Positions 1-6,401 of a stretch of DNA of 19,457 nucleotides are shown piece by piece. Made by a program: the position numbers and the translations under genes. Under the pieces are notes generated by a model, which saw only the letters and a list, made by a program, of their open reading frames with translations, was not told the DNA's origin and did not search any database. This stretch comes from an uncultured Clostridia bacterium (lineage in GTDB: Bacteria > Bacillota > Clostridia > Christensenellales > Pumilibacteraceae). The stretch lies in the NCBI GenBank assembly GCA_934247335.1, contig CAKQJJ010000010.1, forward strand, positions 1 to 19,457, given 5' to 3'. How positions within the stretch are numbered: position 1 is the stretch's first letter; each line of letters starts with the position of its first letter.

Positions 1-444
1 CATCCCGAATACTGGCACGTCATGAGAGCGGAATCCAAGAAAACGGGCAATATGACCGATTCGCGCAAAATTTTCGACGATTCGGAGGCTGCTACGCCCA
101 TAACCGAAGAACAGTTTATAAAGATCGAAAACATTAAGGGCAAGCTTTTAATGATAGGAGCGGAGGACGACAGTCTGTGGAACGCCGCCAAATATATCCG
201 CCGCGCGGAAAAACGCCTGTCCGAAAAACCGCACGAATGCGAAGTCGAAACGGCGGTTTACGCTCACGGCACGCATTTCGTCTTCCCCGAAAGCTTGCTT
301 AAAGCCATATTCCCCGTGGGAGCCGGGCTTTTGTTGAAGCTCATGTTTAAAGCCGCGAAAGAATATCCGGCGGAGTGCAAACAAACTCGAATGGACATCG
401 ATCGTCGCGTGGTAAAAGCCATAGAGGAGTGGAAAAACAAATGA
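1..444 (+). CDS. C-terminal part of an alpha/beta hydrolase, BAAT_C / acyl-CoA thioesterase-like (5' truncated)
   Basis: The frame is open from the first base of the window, so the gene begins upstream; the ATG at 22 is internal. The visible 147 codons look like the C-terminal half of the BAAT_C / dienelactone-hydrolase-like fold. A hydrophobic strand (GKLLMIGAEDDSLW) carries the Asp of a catalytic triad around 166-171. The segment YAHGTHFVFPESL resembles the family's GxGH-x-P motif, with a candidate catalytic His at 274-276. The nucleophile Ser/Cys would lie upstream and cannot be checked. The family includes bile-acid and acyl-CoA thioesterases and acyltransferases; bacterial substrates are mostly unknown. 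Its TGA overlaps the ATG of the next gene (ATGA, 441-444), so the two are translationally coupled and probably act in one pathway. Family call fairly firm; reaction unknown. Confidence 0.75.
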   Translation, partial: HPEYWHVMRAESKKTGNMTDSRKIFDDSEAATPITEEQFIKIENIKGKLLMIGAEDDSLWNAAKYIRRAEKRLSEKPHECEVETAVYAHGTHFVFPESLLKAIFPVGAGLLLKLMFKAAKEYPAECKQTRMDIDRRVVKAIEEWKNK

Positions 445-1061
445 AGTACGGTTTTATTCAGAAGGTAATGTGGTCGGGATACAAAGGCACTTTTGAAAAA
501 CACCTTTCAAAAACGCTTAAAGAAAGCAATCCGAAAGCGGTGATGAAAGCGGCTCACGAAAAGTATAAGGAAATTCTTGCCGGCGTTCCCGAATTCGACA
601 AGGGCGACCGATTCGTCAAAAATATCGTAAGCTGCGCTCTTTTGTCCGCGATATTGCTGTCCGTGGAAAACAAGTATTCGGAGGAAGAAGTCCGCGCTTA
701 TTACCGTAACGCCATGTGCGAAAATTTCCTTACCAAAGCCGCATCCAAAAGCAGCAAAACGTACACGGCGGCAGGCAGAGAAAAGCTTAAAAAACAGGCT
801 AAGCAAAGCGAAAGCAACACCAATCCGTATTCGTGGAAGTTTTCGGTGGAAGACGGCGAAACCATCAATCAGTACACCGCGTATTTTTACACGTGCGGCA
901 TCTGCCACCTCATGAACGAGCTCGGTCTTGGCGAATATATCCCCGCTATGTGTACGCTCGACTACGATATGGCGGCGCTCAATAACACCGAGTTTACCCG
1001 CGAATACACTCTTGCCGGCGGCGGAAAATACTGCGACTGCCACTACGATCACAAAGGATAA
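441..1061 (+). CDS. ATC hydrolase family protein (L-2-amino-thiazoline-4-carboxylic acid hydrolase-like)
   Basis: This is a 206-aa protein. The start at 441 is chosen because GAGGAG lies at 424-429 and the ATG overlaps the previous stop; an in-frame ATG at 375 would run 66 bases into the upstream gene. The C-terminal half has the pattern I associate with the ATC hydrolase family: C152-x-x-C155, C171, an Arg in FTREYT, and a terminal AGGGKYCDCHY block (C198, C200, H201). The Cys/His cluster could be catalytic or metal-binding. The founding enzyme opens the thiazoline ring of ATC in cysteine synthesis in Pseudomonas. Many clostridial homologues have no tested substrate, so only the family is asserted. 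The protein is soluble, with no signal peptide or clear membrane helix. The pairing with an upstream hydrolase suggests a small catabolic or detoxification unit. A terminator follows directly. Confidence 0.8.
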   Translation: MKYGFIQKVMWSGYKGTFEKHLSKTLKESNPKAVMKAAHEKYKEILAGVPEFDKGDRFVKNIVSCALLSAILLSVENKYSEEEVRAYYRNAMCENFLTKAASKSSKTYTAAGREKLKKQAKQSESNTNPYSWKFSVEDGETINQYTAYFYTCGICHLMNELGLGEYIPAMCTLDYDMAALNNTEFTREYTLAGGGKYCDCHYDHKG

Positions 1062-1078
1062 AATATATCGGAAAAATA

Positions 1079-1116
1079 AAAACGGTGCTTTCCTAAAGGC
1101 ATCGTTTTTTATTTTT
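1079..1116 (+). terminator. Rho-independent terminator after the ATC hydrolase-like gene
   Basis: The arms CGGTGC-TTT and AAA-G-GCATCG pair around a CCT loop, with one G-U pair and one bulged G. The stem is preceded by an A-run and followed by TTTTTTATTTTT. It starts 17 bases after the stop codon. Confidence 0.8.
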
Positions 1117-1157
1117 ATACCCGTAGAGGCGTGCCGTTATCTTTCCCGCAAACATAT

Positions 1158-1202
1158 ATTGAAATTGTGAGTATAAAATACTTGCTATTTCAATAAAAGG
1201 AG
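1158..1202 (+). promoter_or_regulatory. Symmetric stem-loop directly abutting a Shine-Dalgarno
   Basis: An outer stem ATTGAAAT/ATTTCAAT (1158-1165 with 1187-1194) encloses a 4x4 internal loop (TGTG/TGCT). An inner stem AGTAT/ATACT (1170-1174 with 1178-1182) is closed by AAA. The ribosome site AAAAGGAG (1195-1202) starts on the next base. Function is inferred: it could protect the mRNA or control access to the decayed surface-protein gene that follows. The DNA could also be a regulator site. Confidence 0.45.
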
Positions 1203-1211
1203 AAGATACTT

Positions 1212-1599
1212 ATAGCAAAAACTACGTTAAACCAAGCCGATTTCAGCGGCTCGTACGTAACCGAAGCCGCGGCTGTCACGTTTGCGAGCAATCAGGTAAC
1301 CACGACGATCGTCAGCGGACTTACCGCAACGCTCGGCGCGGATAAAACCTATTGGGTGGACGGACCGCTTCCGGTACACCGTGGTAATCGAAAACAATTC
1401 GGGCGCAACCTATTCCAAGGGCATGCTTGCCGATAATCCGGACACCGCAAACGTGGCTTTCGACGACGCGTACGCGGTGGAAATCAACGGACAGAAAACG
1501 TCCGATTATACGCTTAGCGAAGGTTTGCTCAGCGTAAATCTTCCGGACGTTGCGGGCGGTGCGACCGTTACCGTGACCTTTCGCATTACGCAAGCCTGA
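1212..1599 (+). pseudogene. Decayed surface/phage-tail-like protein: start codon lost (ATA) and one frameshift
   Basis: A good ribosome site (GGAG, 1199-1202) is followed after 9 bases by ATA-GCA-AAA rather than ATG-GCA. The reading continues AKTTLNQADFSGSYVTEAAA to about 1365. The frame then shifts by one base near 1365-1366 and resumes as RFRYTVVIENNSGATYSKG, ending at a TGA at 1597-1599. If joined, the product is about 128 aa, with beta-rich sequence resembling DUF11-like repeats of bacterial surface proteins ('YTVVIENNSGA'). The intact minus-strand gene at 1859-3709 has the same start layout (GGAGAA, nine bases, start, GCA) and a similar MA-x-x-T-x-N N-terminus. The ATA is therefore best read as a mutated ATG. 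There is no signal peptide. The identity of the original protein is uncertain; a one-base sequencing error could explain the frameshift but not the lost start. Confidence 0.6.
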
Positions 1600-1642
1600 G
1601 CCTAGCCGAATCCTGCCGCAACGTGCGCCCGCTTTATTCACC

Positions 1643-1858
1643 GTGTGCGGCTTGTCGTGCCTGAAAAGAGAGGCAAAAGCGGCGCTGATGGTTGCCGCGT
1701 GCCGCAAAAACGACGGCTTTACGATAACCGGATACGTAGACATTCAAAACGAAGCGCTTTTAACGTCGGGCGAGCAGATCGTCGTGCGCTCCGGAGTGTT
1801 GACCGTAAAAAGTGCGGTTTTCGGCAAAAACTACACTAAAATCGACCGAAACAGGCAA
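1643..1858 (+). pseudogene. Unassigned coding remnant between the two surface-protein genes
   Basis: Frame +2 stays open through 1600-1936. Its middle part (FTITGYVDIQNEALLTSGEQ, then IVVRSGVLTVKSAVFGKN) has protein-like composition. No ribosome site or ATG precedes it, only a GTG at 1643. Past 1858 the frame runs antisense into the minus-strand adhesin gene, where its sequence looks non-coding. This suggests the tail of a former gene cut by recombination at about 1850. I do not recognise the family. The rest of 1600-1858 shows nothing else, and no convincing terminator for the minus-strand gene is visible there. Confidence 0.25.
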
Positions 1859-3709
1859 TTATTCAAAATCCACGCTCCACACGAGCGTAGACGAATAGTT
1901 GCCTTTTTCGTATTCGGCGTCTTTTTCAAGCGATAACAAAACGCCTTCGTCGGGCGCCCAGCTTACGTTTATAACGCCCGCTTTTTCACTCGTCCCTTCA
2001 AAAACGAGTATTTTCTCCGTGCCTATAACCGCGCTTTGCGTACCGCCGGCAAAAATCACGGCGTTTTCGATGACGTTTTCTCCCGATCGAAGCGGCGTGC
2101 CGAGCGACAGATACAAACTCCATTTTCCGCCGTTCGGGCGAGTGTCGGTAAGCGTTAAAAACCAGTCGGGATTTATTCTTTTTACTTCAGCCGAGCGTTT
2201 CGGCGCCGCGAACGCGTTGAACGGAATGTCGGGAAGACTGCTTATCGATACGCTGCCGGAAATTTCGGCTTCGGTTTTTGCGGTCAGAAAATTTTTATTG
2301 CTTTTAATAATCGCTTTGTCGCCCACAACCGGCTTTTTGGTCAGAACAAGCGAAAAATTGCCGTTTTCGTCCGCTTTTCCCGTCGCAGACTGAACCGAAT
2401 CCGAATACGAAATATCCGAATCGGGATCGGTCGAACCGGTAACGACTTCGGACAGATCGGTAATTTTATTCACGGAAACGGCAAGGCTGCCTGCGGATAA
2501 AACCGCCGCTTTGCTCAGATTGAAGTTTTCGCCGCTTACCGGGTATCCGCCGTCGCCTTCTTCGATATTGCTTGCGGTGGAGATCACGGCGGAGGAGGTG
2601 AGTTTTTGCGTTACCTCCGCGTTGTCGCCGTTCGCTTTGTAAAGAGCGGCGGTTGCCGCGTCGTCGAATCCGCCCGCGGAGGAGAACGGCGTTTTTGCCT
2701 TTGCCCAATAATTTATCAGGTTTGCCGAAATCGTAACCGTGCCCGGACTGCTTGCGCTGCTCCCGTCAAACGCGAAAACCTTGCCCGAAGCCGAGTACAG
2801 CAAGACGTTTTTCGGCTCGGAAAACGATACCGTCGCGGCAGACGAAAGATATAAAAGCGCCGAATTTCCCGCAGTCGGCATTATTAAAAACAAGCTTGCG
2901 CCTTGCCCTATCTCCACGTTGCCCGAGCATTTGAAAAGCGGAACCCCGTTGTTTGCCGAAGCTGTAACGTATAAGAGAGCGCCGCGGCTTATAGTCAGCG
3001 CCGAAGCTATGTGCGTGCCCGACCCGGACGAGTAAAACATTCCGTTTTTCGTCGAAAAGCGAGCGGAAGAATTTTTTTCAAACAGGAATACCGGCTTTGC
3101 CGCGCCGTCGTTGTAAAACGCGTAGGTGCCGGGCGCGTTTATCTCTACCGAAGCGTTTTCGGAAACGGTAAACGCCGAGCCTGCAAACGGAAACCACACC
3201 ACGGCAGTGGATGCGGACGCGCTGTTCACCGTCACTTTCCCTTGCAGAATAAGCCTGTTTACCTCGCCGAATTCCTGCGCCGACGCGCTCGCTCCGTTTT
3301 TTTCGATGGCGACGCTGCAATCTCGCACAACGGTGGTGCCGTAGCGATTGTAAATCATCTGCGGACCGGTGTAATTCACGCCGTAGATAACGGTAGTAAC
3401 GTCCGCGTTTGCCAAGCTGTCGTATACGCAGATAATTCCGTAATAGTTTCTGCCGTTCCACGTGGCGTTTTTAACCGTTACCGTCATTTTTCCCGCGCCG
3501 GACGGAACGTAAATCGCGTCCGTGTACGCCGTCGAATTGTTGTCCGTCACCGTGTGTCCGCCGCAGTCTATCGTAAGCGTGCTTTTCGATACGGGGATTT
3601 TAATCCCGCCCGAAAAAGTTACGTCGCCGCTCAGCGTTATTTCGGTTGTGGTTGCGTCTTCGATTGCCGATTTAAGCTCGGAAAAATTGTTTACGGTTGC
3701 CTGTGCCAT
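1859..3709 (-). CDS. Pectate-lyase-like adhesive protein with Ig-like and WxL-like domains, no signal peptide
   Basis: The protein is 616 aa. The start ATG (complement of 3707-3709) has GGAG nine bases upstream (complement of 3719-3722). An in-frame TAG lies nine codons upstream, so no hidden leader exists. Residues 1-330 are short Ser/Thr/Asn-rich beta strands of the pectate-lyase-like adhesive type, opening VNNFSELKSAI. About 410-485 looks like a bacterial Ig module (VTGSTDPDSD; ADENGNFSLVLTKKP; GDKAIIKS). About 500-616 resembles a WxL cell-wall-binding domain: a first motif W530-S-L after LTDTRPNGGK, and a terminal YSSTLVWSVDF. WxL proteins bind peptidoglycan noncovalently outside the cell, so the absence of a Sec signal is odd. 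It may use another export route, or the leader may be supplied otherwise. Likely role: surface adhesin or glycan binding. It is transcribed away from tetR; no clear promoter was found in 3723-3838, which holds a small palindrome, GCTTTCCGAAAGC, at 3782-3794. Confidence 0.75.
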   Translation of the reverse strand: MAQATVNNFSELKSAIEDATTTEITLSGDVTFSGGIKIPVSKSTLTIDCGGHTVTDNNSTAYTDAIYVPSGAGKMTVTVKNATWNGRNYYGIICVYDSLANADVTTVIYGVNYTGPQMIYNRYGTTVVRDCSVAIEKNGASASAQEFGEVNRLILQGKVTVNSASASTAVVWFPFAGSAFTVSENASVEINAPGTYAFYNDGAAKPVFLFEKNSSARFSTKNGMFYSSGSGTHIASALTISRGALLYVTASANNGVPLFKCSGNVEIGQGASLFLIMPTAGNSALLYLSSAATVSFSEPKNVLLYSASGKVFAFDGSSASSPGTVTISANLINYWAKAKTPFSSAGGFDDAATAALYKANGDNAEVTQKLTSSAVISTASNIEEGDGGYPVSGENFNLSKAAVLSAGSLAVSVNKITDLSEVVTGSTDPDSDISYSDSVQSATGKADENGNFSLVLTKKPVVGDKAIIKSNKNFLTAKTEAEISGSVSISSLPDIPFNAFAAPKRSAEVKRINPDWFLTLTDTRPNGGKWSLYLSLGTPLRSGENVIENAVIFAGGTQSAVIGTEKILVFEGTSEKAGVINVSWAPDEGVLLSLEKDAEYEKGNYSSTLVWSVDFE

Positions 3710-3839
3710 AAGTCCGTTCTCCGTAAAGTGTTCTTGCTAATAATTTATGCTACGCCGTAACTCCCGTGTGAATTTTATCCGGCTTTCCGAAAGCTTCGGT
3801 TTACCTTCGATTTAATTTCGGAAAACGATAAAAAATCGC

Positions 3840-3868
3840 TTGACAAGATTAAATAACGGTGTTATAAT
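3840..3868 (+). promoter_or_regulatory. Sigma-A promoter of the tetR/ABC unit
   Basis: TTGACA (3840-3845) and TATAAT (3863-3868) are separated by exactly 17 bases. Both hexamers match consensus. It lies about 30 bases upstream of the TetR start. Confidence 0.92.
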
Positions 3869-3882
3869 AACGCTGTTATTTA
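3850..3882 (+). promoter_or_regulatory. Palindromic operator, probable TetR autoregulatory site
   Basis: The 14-base arms TAAATAACGGTGTT (3850-3863) and AACGCTGTTATTTA (3869-3882) match as an inverted repeat at 12 of 14 positions around a 5-base centre. The site covers the spacer, the -10 hexamer and the likely transcription start. Bound repressor would block RNA polymerase, the usual arrangement for an autoregulated TetR gene. Assignment to the adjacent regulator is inference from position. Confidence 0.75.
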
Positions 3883-3896
3883 ATTGGAGAGGATAT

Positions 3897-4538
3897 ATGC
3901 GAAGAAAGGACGAACTTGCGATAGACAAAATAATCGAATGCGCCAAACGCGAATTTTCCGCAAAGGGATTCGAGGGCGCGTCCATGCGAGATATTGCCGA
4001 AAGCGCCGGTTACAGCACGGGCATGCTGTACGGCAGATTTGCCGATAAAGGCGAATTGTTCCGCGAAATCGTGAAAAAGCCTGCGGACGAGCTGTATTCG
4101 TACTACACGGGAGTGCAAAACGAATTTGCCTGCCTTGCGCCCGAAAAGCAGTACAACGAAATGCACTGTTACGTGGACAACAAAGTGGACGGCATGATGG
4201 ACATCGTGTACGGAAATTTCGAGGAATTCAAGCTTATCATCTGCAAAAGCAAGGGCAGCGAGTACGAACATTTCGTGGATAAGCTGATAGAGGTGGAAAC
4301 CACCAACACCGTCCGCTTTATCGAAGAACTCAACGCCGCGGGGCTGGAAGTGCACGACGTGCGCGCGGACCTTACGCACATGCTGGCAACCGCCATGTTC
4401 AACGGAATGTTCGAGGTGGTGGAACACGATTTTTCAAAGGAAGAGGCGCGCAAGTACATAAAGCAGTTGCAGTACTTCTTCAACGCCGGATGGGATAAAA
4501 TTCTGGGGCTTCCATCAAACTGGAATCTGAAAGAGTAA
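3897..4538 (+). CDS. TetR-family transcriptional repressor
   Basis: The protein is 213 aa, a normal TetR length. The start at 3897 has GGAGAGG at 3886-3892; an upstream in-frame ATG at 3840 overlaps the promoter and is rejected. Residues 10-57 form the DNA-binding helices: IIECAKREFSAKGFEGASMR, DIAESAGYSTGMLYGRFADK, GELF. The C-terminal ligand and dimer domain is less conserved; the segment FVDKLIEVETTNTVRFIEEL is typical of clostridial TetR proteins beside ABC exporter pairs. It probably represses its own promoter through the palindrome at 3850-3882, and by read-through the two exporter genes, releasing on binding a toxic or signal molecule. The ligand cannot be deduced. Confidence 0.9.
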   Translation: MRRKDELAIDKIIECAKREFSAKGFEGASMRDIAESAGYSTGMLYGRFADKGELFREIVKKPADELYSYYTGVQNEFACLAPEKQYNEMHCYVDNKVDGMMDIVYGNFEEFKLIICKSKGSEYEHFVDKLIEVETTNTVRFIEELNAAGLEVHDVRADLTHMLATAMFNGMFEVVEHDFSKEEARKYIKQLQYFFNAGWDKILGLPSNWNLKE

Positions 4539-4540
4539 AA

Positions 4541-4565
4541 ACGGGACGAAAGCGTCCCTTTTTAT
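4541..4565 (+). terminator. Terminator/attenuator between tetR and the ABC genes
   Basis: GGGACG (4543-4548), loop AAAG, CGTCCC (4553-4558), then TTTTTTAT. It begins right after the tetR stop. Since no independent promoter is obvious before the ABC genes, it may act as a partial terminator that lowers their expression relative to tetR. Confidence 0.85.
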
Positions 4566-4576
4566 AAGTAAACGAG

Positions 4577-4604
4577 TTAGCAAACGCTAATCGCAAAACG
4601 GAGG
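4577..4604 (+). promoter_or_regulatory. Small stem-loop and distant ribosome site before the first ABC gene
   Basis: TTAGC (4577-4581), loop AAAC, GCTAA (4586-4590) form a short hairpin, followed by GGAGG at 4600-4604. The ATG at 4620 is 15 bases from the ribosome site, longer than the usual 5-10. A TAA at 4605-4607 excludes a start further upstream in the same frame. Confidence 0.4.
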
Positions 4605-4619
4605 TAACGATCAAGCGAT

Positions 4620-6401
4620 ATGGAAAAGAAAAAAAGTTGGCTGAAATCCGTGTTCGCCTACGCGGGCGGAGAGAAAAAGAAGATGGCGCTGTCGGTCGTG
4701 CTGTCGATAATATCGGTGGCGGCGGGGCTGGTGCCGTTTTACTGCGCGTATAAAATCATATGTCTTTTCGCGGCGGGAGAGGCAGCCGTTGCCGACGTGT
4801 GCGTGTGGTGCGCAGTCGCGATTGCCGCCTACGCCGTAAAAATTCTTGCGTTCAGCCTGTCCACGGGCGTGTCGCACAACATGGCGTACAACGTTCTGGC
4901 GGGGCTTCGCATGCGCCTTGCGGACAGATTTTTAAAAGCGCCGCTCGGCAACGTTCAGAACAAATCTATCGGCGAAATCAAGGGCATGATGGTGGACAAA
5001 ATCGAAAATCTCGAACCGCCGCTCGCCCACATGATTCCGGAGGGAGCGGGGCATATAGTCCTGCCGATAGTAAGCATAGCCGCGCTTGCGGTAATCGACT
5101 GGCGGCTTGCGCTCGCCTCGCTGGTCACCTTTCCGCTGTCCTTCGTGTGCATGGGCTTGACCTTTAAGATAAGCGGCAAAAATTTCGATAAATTCGATAA
5201 GTCCAACGCTCGCATGAACAGCACGATAGTCGAATACGTCGAGGGAATAGAAGTAATAAAAGCGTTTGGAAAAGCGGGCGTGTCGTACGAAAAATACGCC
5301 GGCGCGATAACCGATTTCCGTACGTTCGTCGTCAAATGGCTGTCGTCCACGTTCGCAACGATGAAGCTTGCGTTCGCGCTGTTCCCGTCCACGCTTATAG
5401 GAACGCTTCCCGTGGCGCTGTGGCTGGGTTATAACGGAATAATATCCGCGCCCCAAGCTGCCCTTGCTGCAATGCTTTCCATATCCATGGTGGGTTCGCT
5501 TGCCAAGCTCGAAGTCTTTTCCGAGAACATGCGGCAGGTTAAATTCACGGTCGAAAGTTTGCAGGAATATCTCGAAATGCCCGAGCTTCCGCAGCCCGAA
5601 ACACGCGCAAGCATCGAACACACCGACGTGCGGCTTGAAAACGTGCGGTTTTCCTATTCGGGAGAGCAAAAGGACGAGGTGCTGCACGGCGTGAACCTCA
5701 CTATGTCGGAGGGTAGCTTCACCGCGCTCGTGGGTCCGTCGGGCGGAGGAAAATCCACCGTGGCAAAACTCATCGCGCGCTTCTGGGACGTTACGGACGG
5801 CAGTATAAAAATAGGCGGAGTAAACGTTAAAGACGTGCCGCTGTCGCAGTTGTCCGAATACGTCAGCTTCGTCACTCAGGACAATTTCCTGTTCAATTGC
5901 TCGCTGCTCGAAAATATAAGGCTGGGCAATCCTTCCGCCTCGGACGAAGAAGTAAAAGCCGCGGCAAAAGCGGCGTGCTGCGACGAATTTATTCAAAAAC
6001 TGCCGCTCGGATACGACACGCCTGCGGGAGAAGCGGGCAAACGGCTGTCCGGCGGCGAAAAACAACGTATCGCCATTGCTCGCATGATGCTGAAAAACGC
6101 GCCCGTCGTAATTCTGGACGAAGCCACGGCGTTCACCGATCCCGAAAACGAGGACAAAATTCAGCGCAGTATAGCCTCGCTTACCAAAGGCAAAACGCTG
6201 CTCGTAATAGCGCACCGACTGTCCACTATCAAAAAAGCCGACAACATAGTCGTTCTCAAAGAGGGCAGTATCGTCGCCGAAGGCACTCAGGACGAGCTTC
6301 TGGAAAACTGTCCGCTGTACAAAGATATGTGGCTGGCTCATATCGGAGCCAAAAACCGCGCGGTATTTGCGGCAAACGAGGAGGTAAGCGAAAATGTTTA
6401 A
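4620..6401 (+). CDS. ABC exporter half-transporter (TMD-NBD), first subunit
   Basis: The protein is 593 aa, the standard length of a half-size exporter fused to its ATPase. Residues 20-300 hold the transmembrane domain, with repeated hydrophobic stretches such as MALSVVLSIISVAAGLVPFY and HIVLPIVSIAALAVI. The ATPase domain follows from about 335: Walker A GPSGGGKST (372-380), Q-loop VTQDNFLF, signature LSGGE (476-480), Walker B VVILDE with catalytic Glu 501, and switch His 532. The D-loop reads ATAFTDPEN, a form I associate with the IrtA/YbtP-like siderophore-linked subfamily. This suggests, but does not prove, a siderophore or peptide substrate. The last eight bases overlap the next gene, so the two subunits are coupled and probably form a heterodimer in the cytoplasmic membrane. 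Direction of transport cannot be settled from sequence. Confidence 0.93.
   Translation: MEKKKSWLKSVFAYAGGEKKKMALSVVLSIISVAAGLVPFYCAYKIICLFAAGEAAVADVCVWCAVAIAAYAVKILAFSLSTGVSHNMAYNVLAGLRMRLADRFLKAPLGNVQNKSIGEIKGMMVDKIENLEPPLAHMIPEGAGHIVLPIVSIAALAVIDWRLALASLVTFPLSFVCMGLTFKISGKNFDKFDKSNARMNSTIVEYVEGIEVIKAFGKAGVSYEKYAGAITDFRTFVVKWLSSTFATMKLAFALFPSTLIGTLPVALWLGYNGIISAPQAALAAMLSISMVGSLAKLEVFSENMRQVKFTVESLQEYLEMPELPQPETRASIEHTDVRLENVRFSYSGEQKDEVLHGVNLTMSEGSFTALVGPSGGGKSTVAKLIARFWDVTDGSIKIGGVNVKDVPLSQLSEYVSFVTQDNFLFNCSLLENIRLGNPSASDEEVKAAAKAACCDEFIQKLPLGYDTPAGEAGKRLSGGEKQRIAIARMMLKNAPVVILDEATAFTDPENEDKIQRSIASLTKGKTLLVIAHRLSTIKKADNIVVLKEGSIVAEGTQDELLENCPLYKDMWLAHIGAKNRAVFAANEEVSENV

Noticed and set aside
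1159..1177. Promoter TTGAAA/TATAAA before the decayed surface gene
   Set aside because: The spacing is only 7 bases and the elements are part of the hairpin arms.
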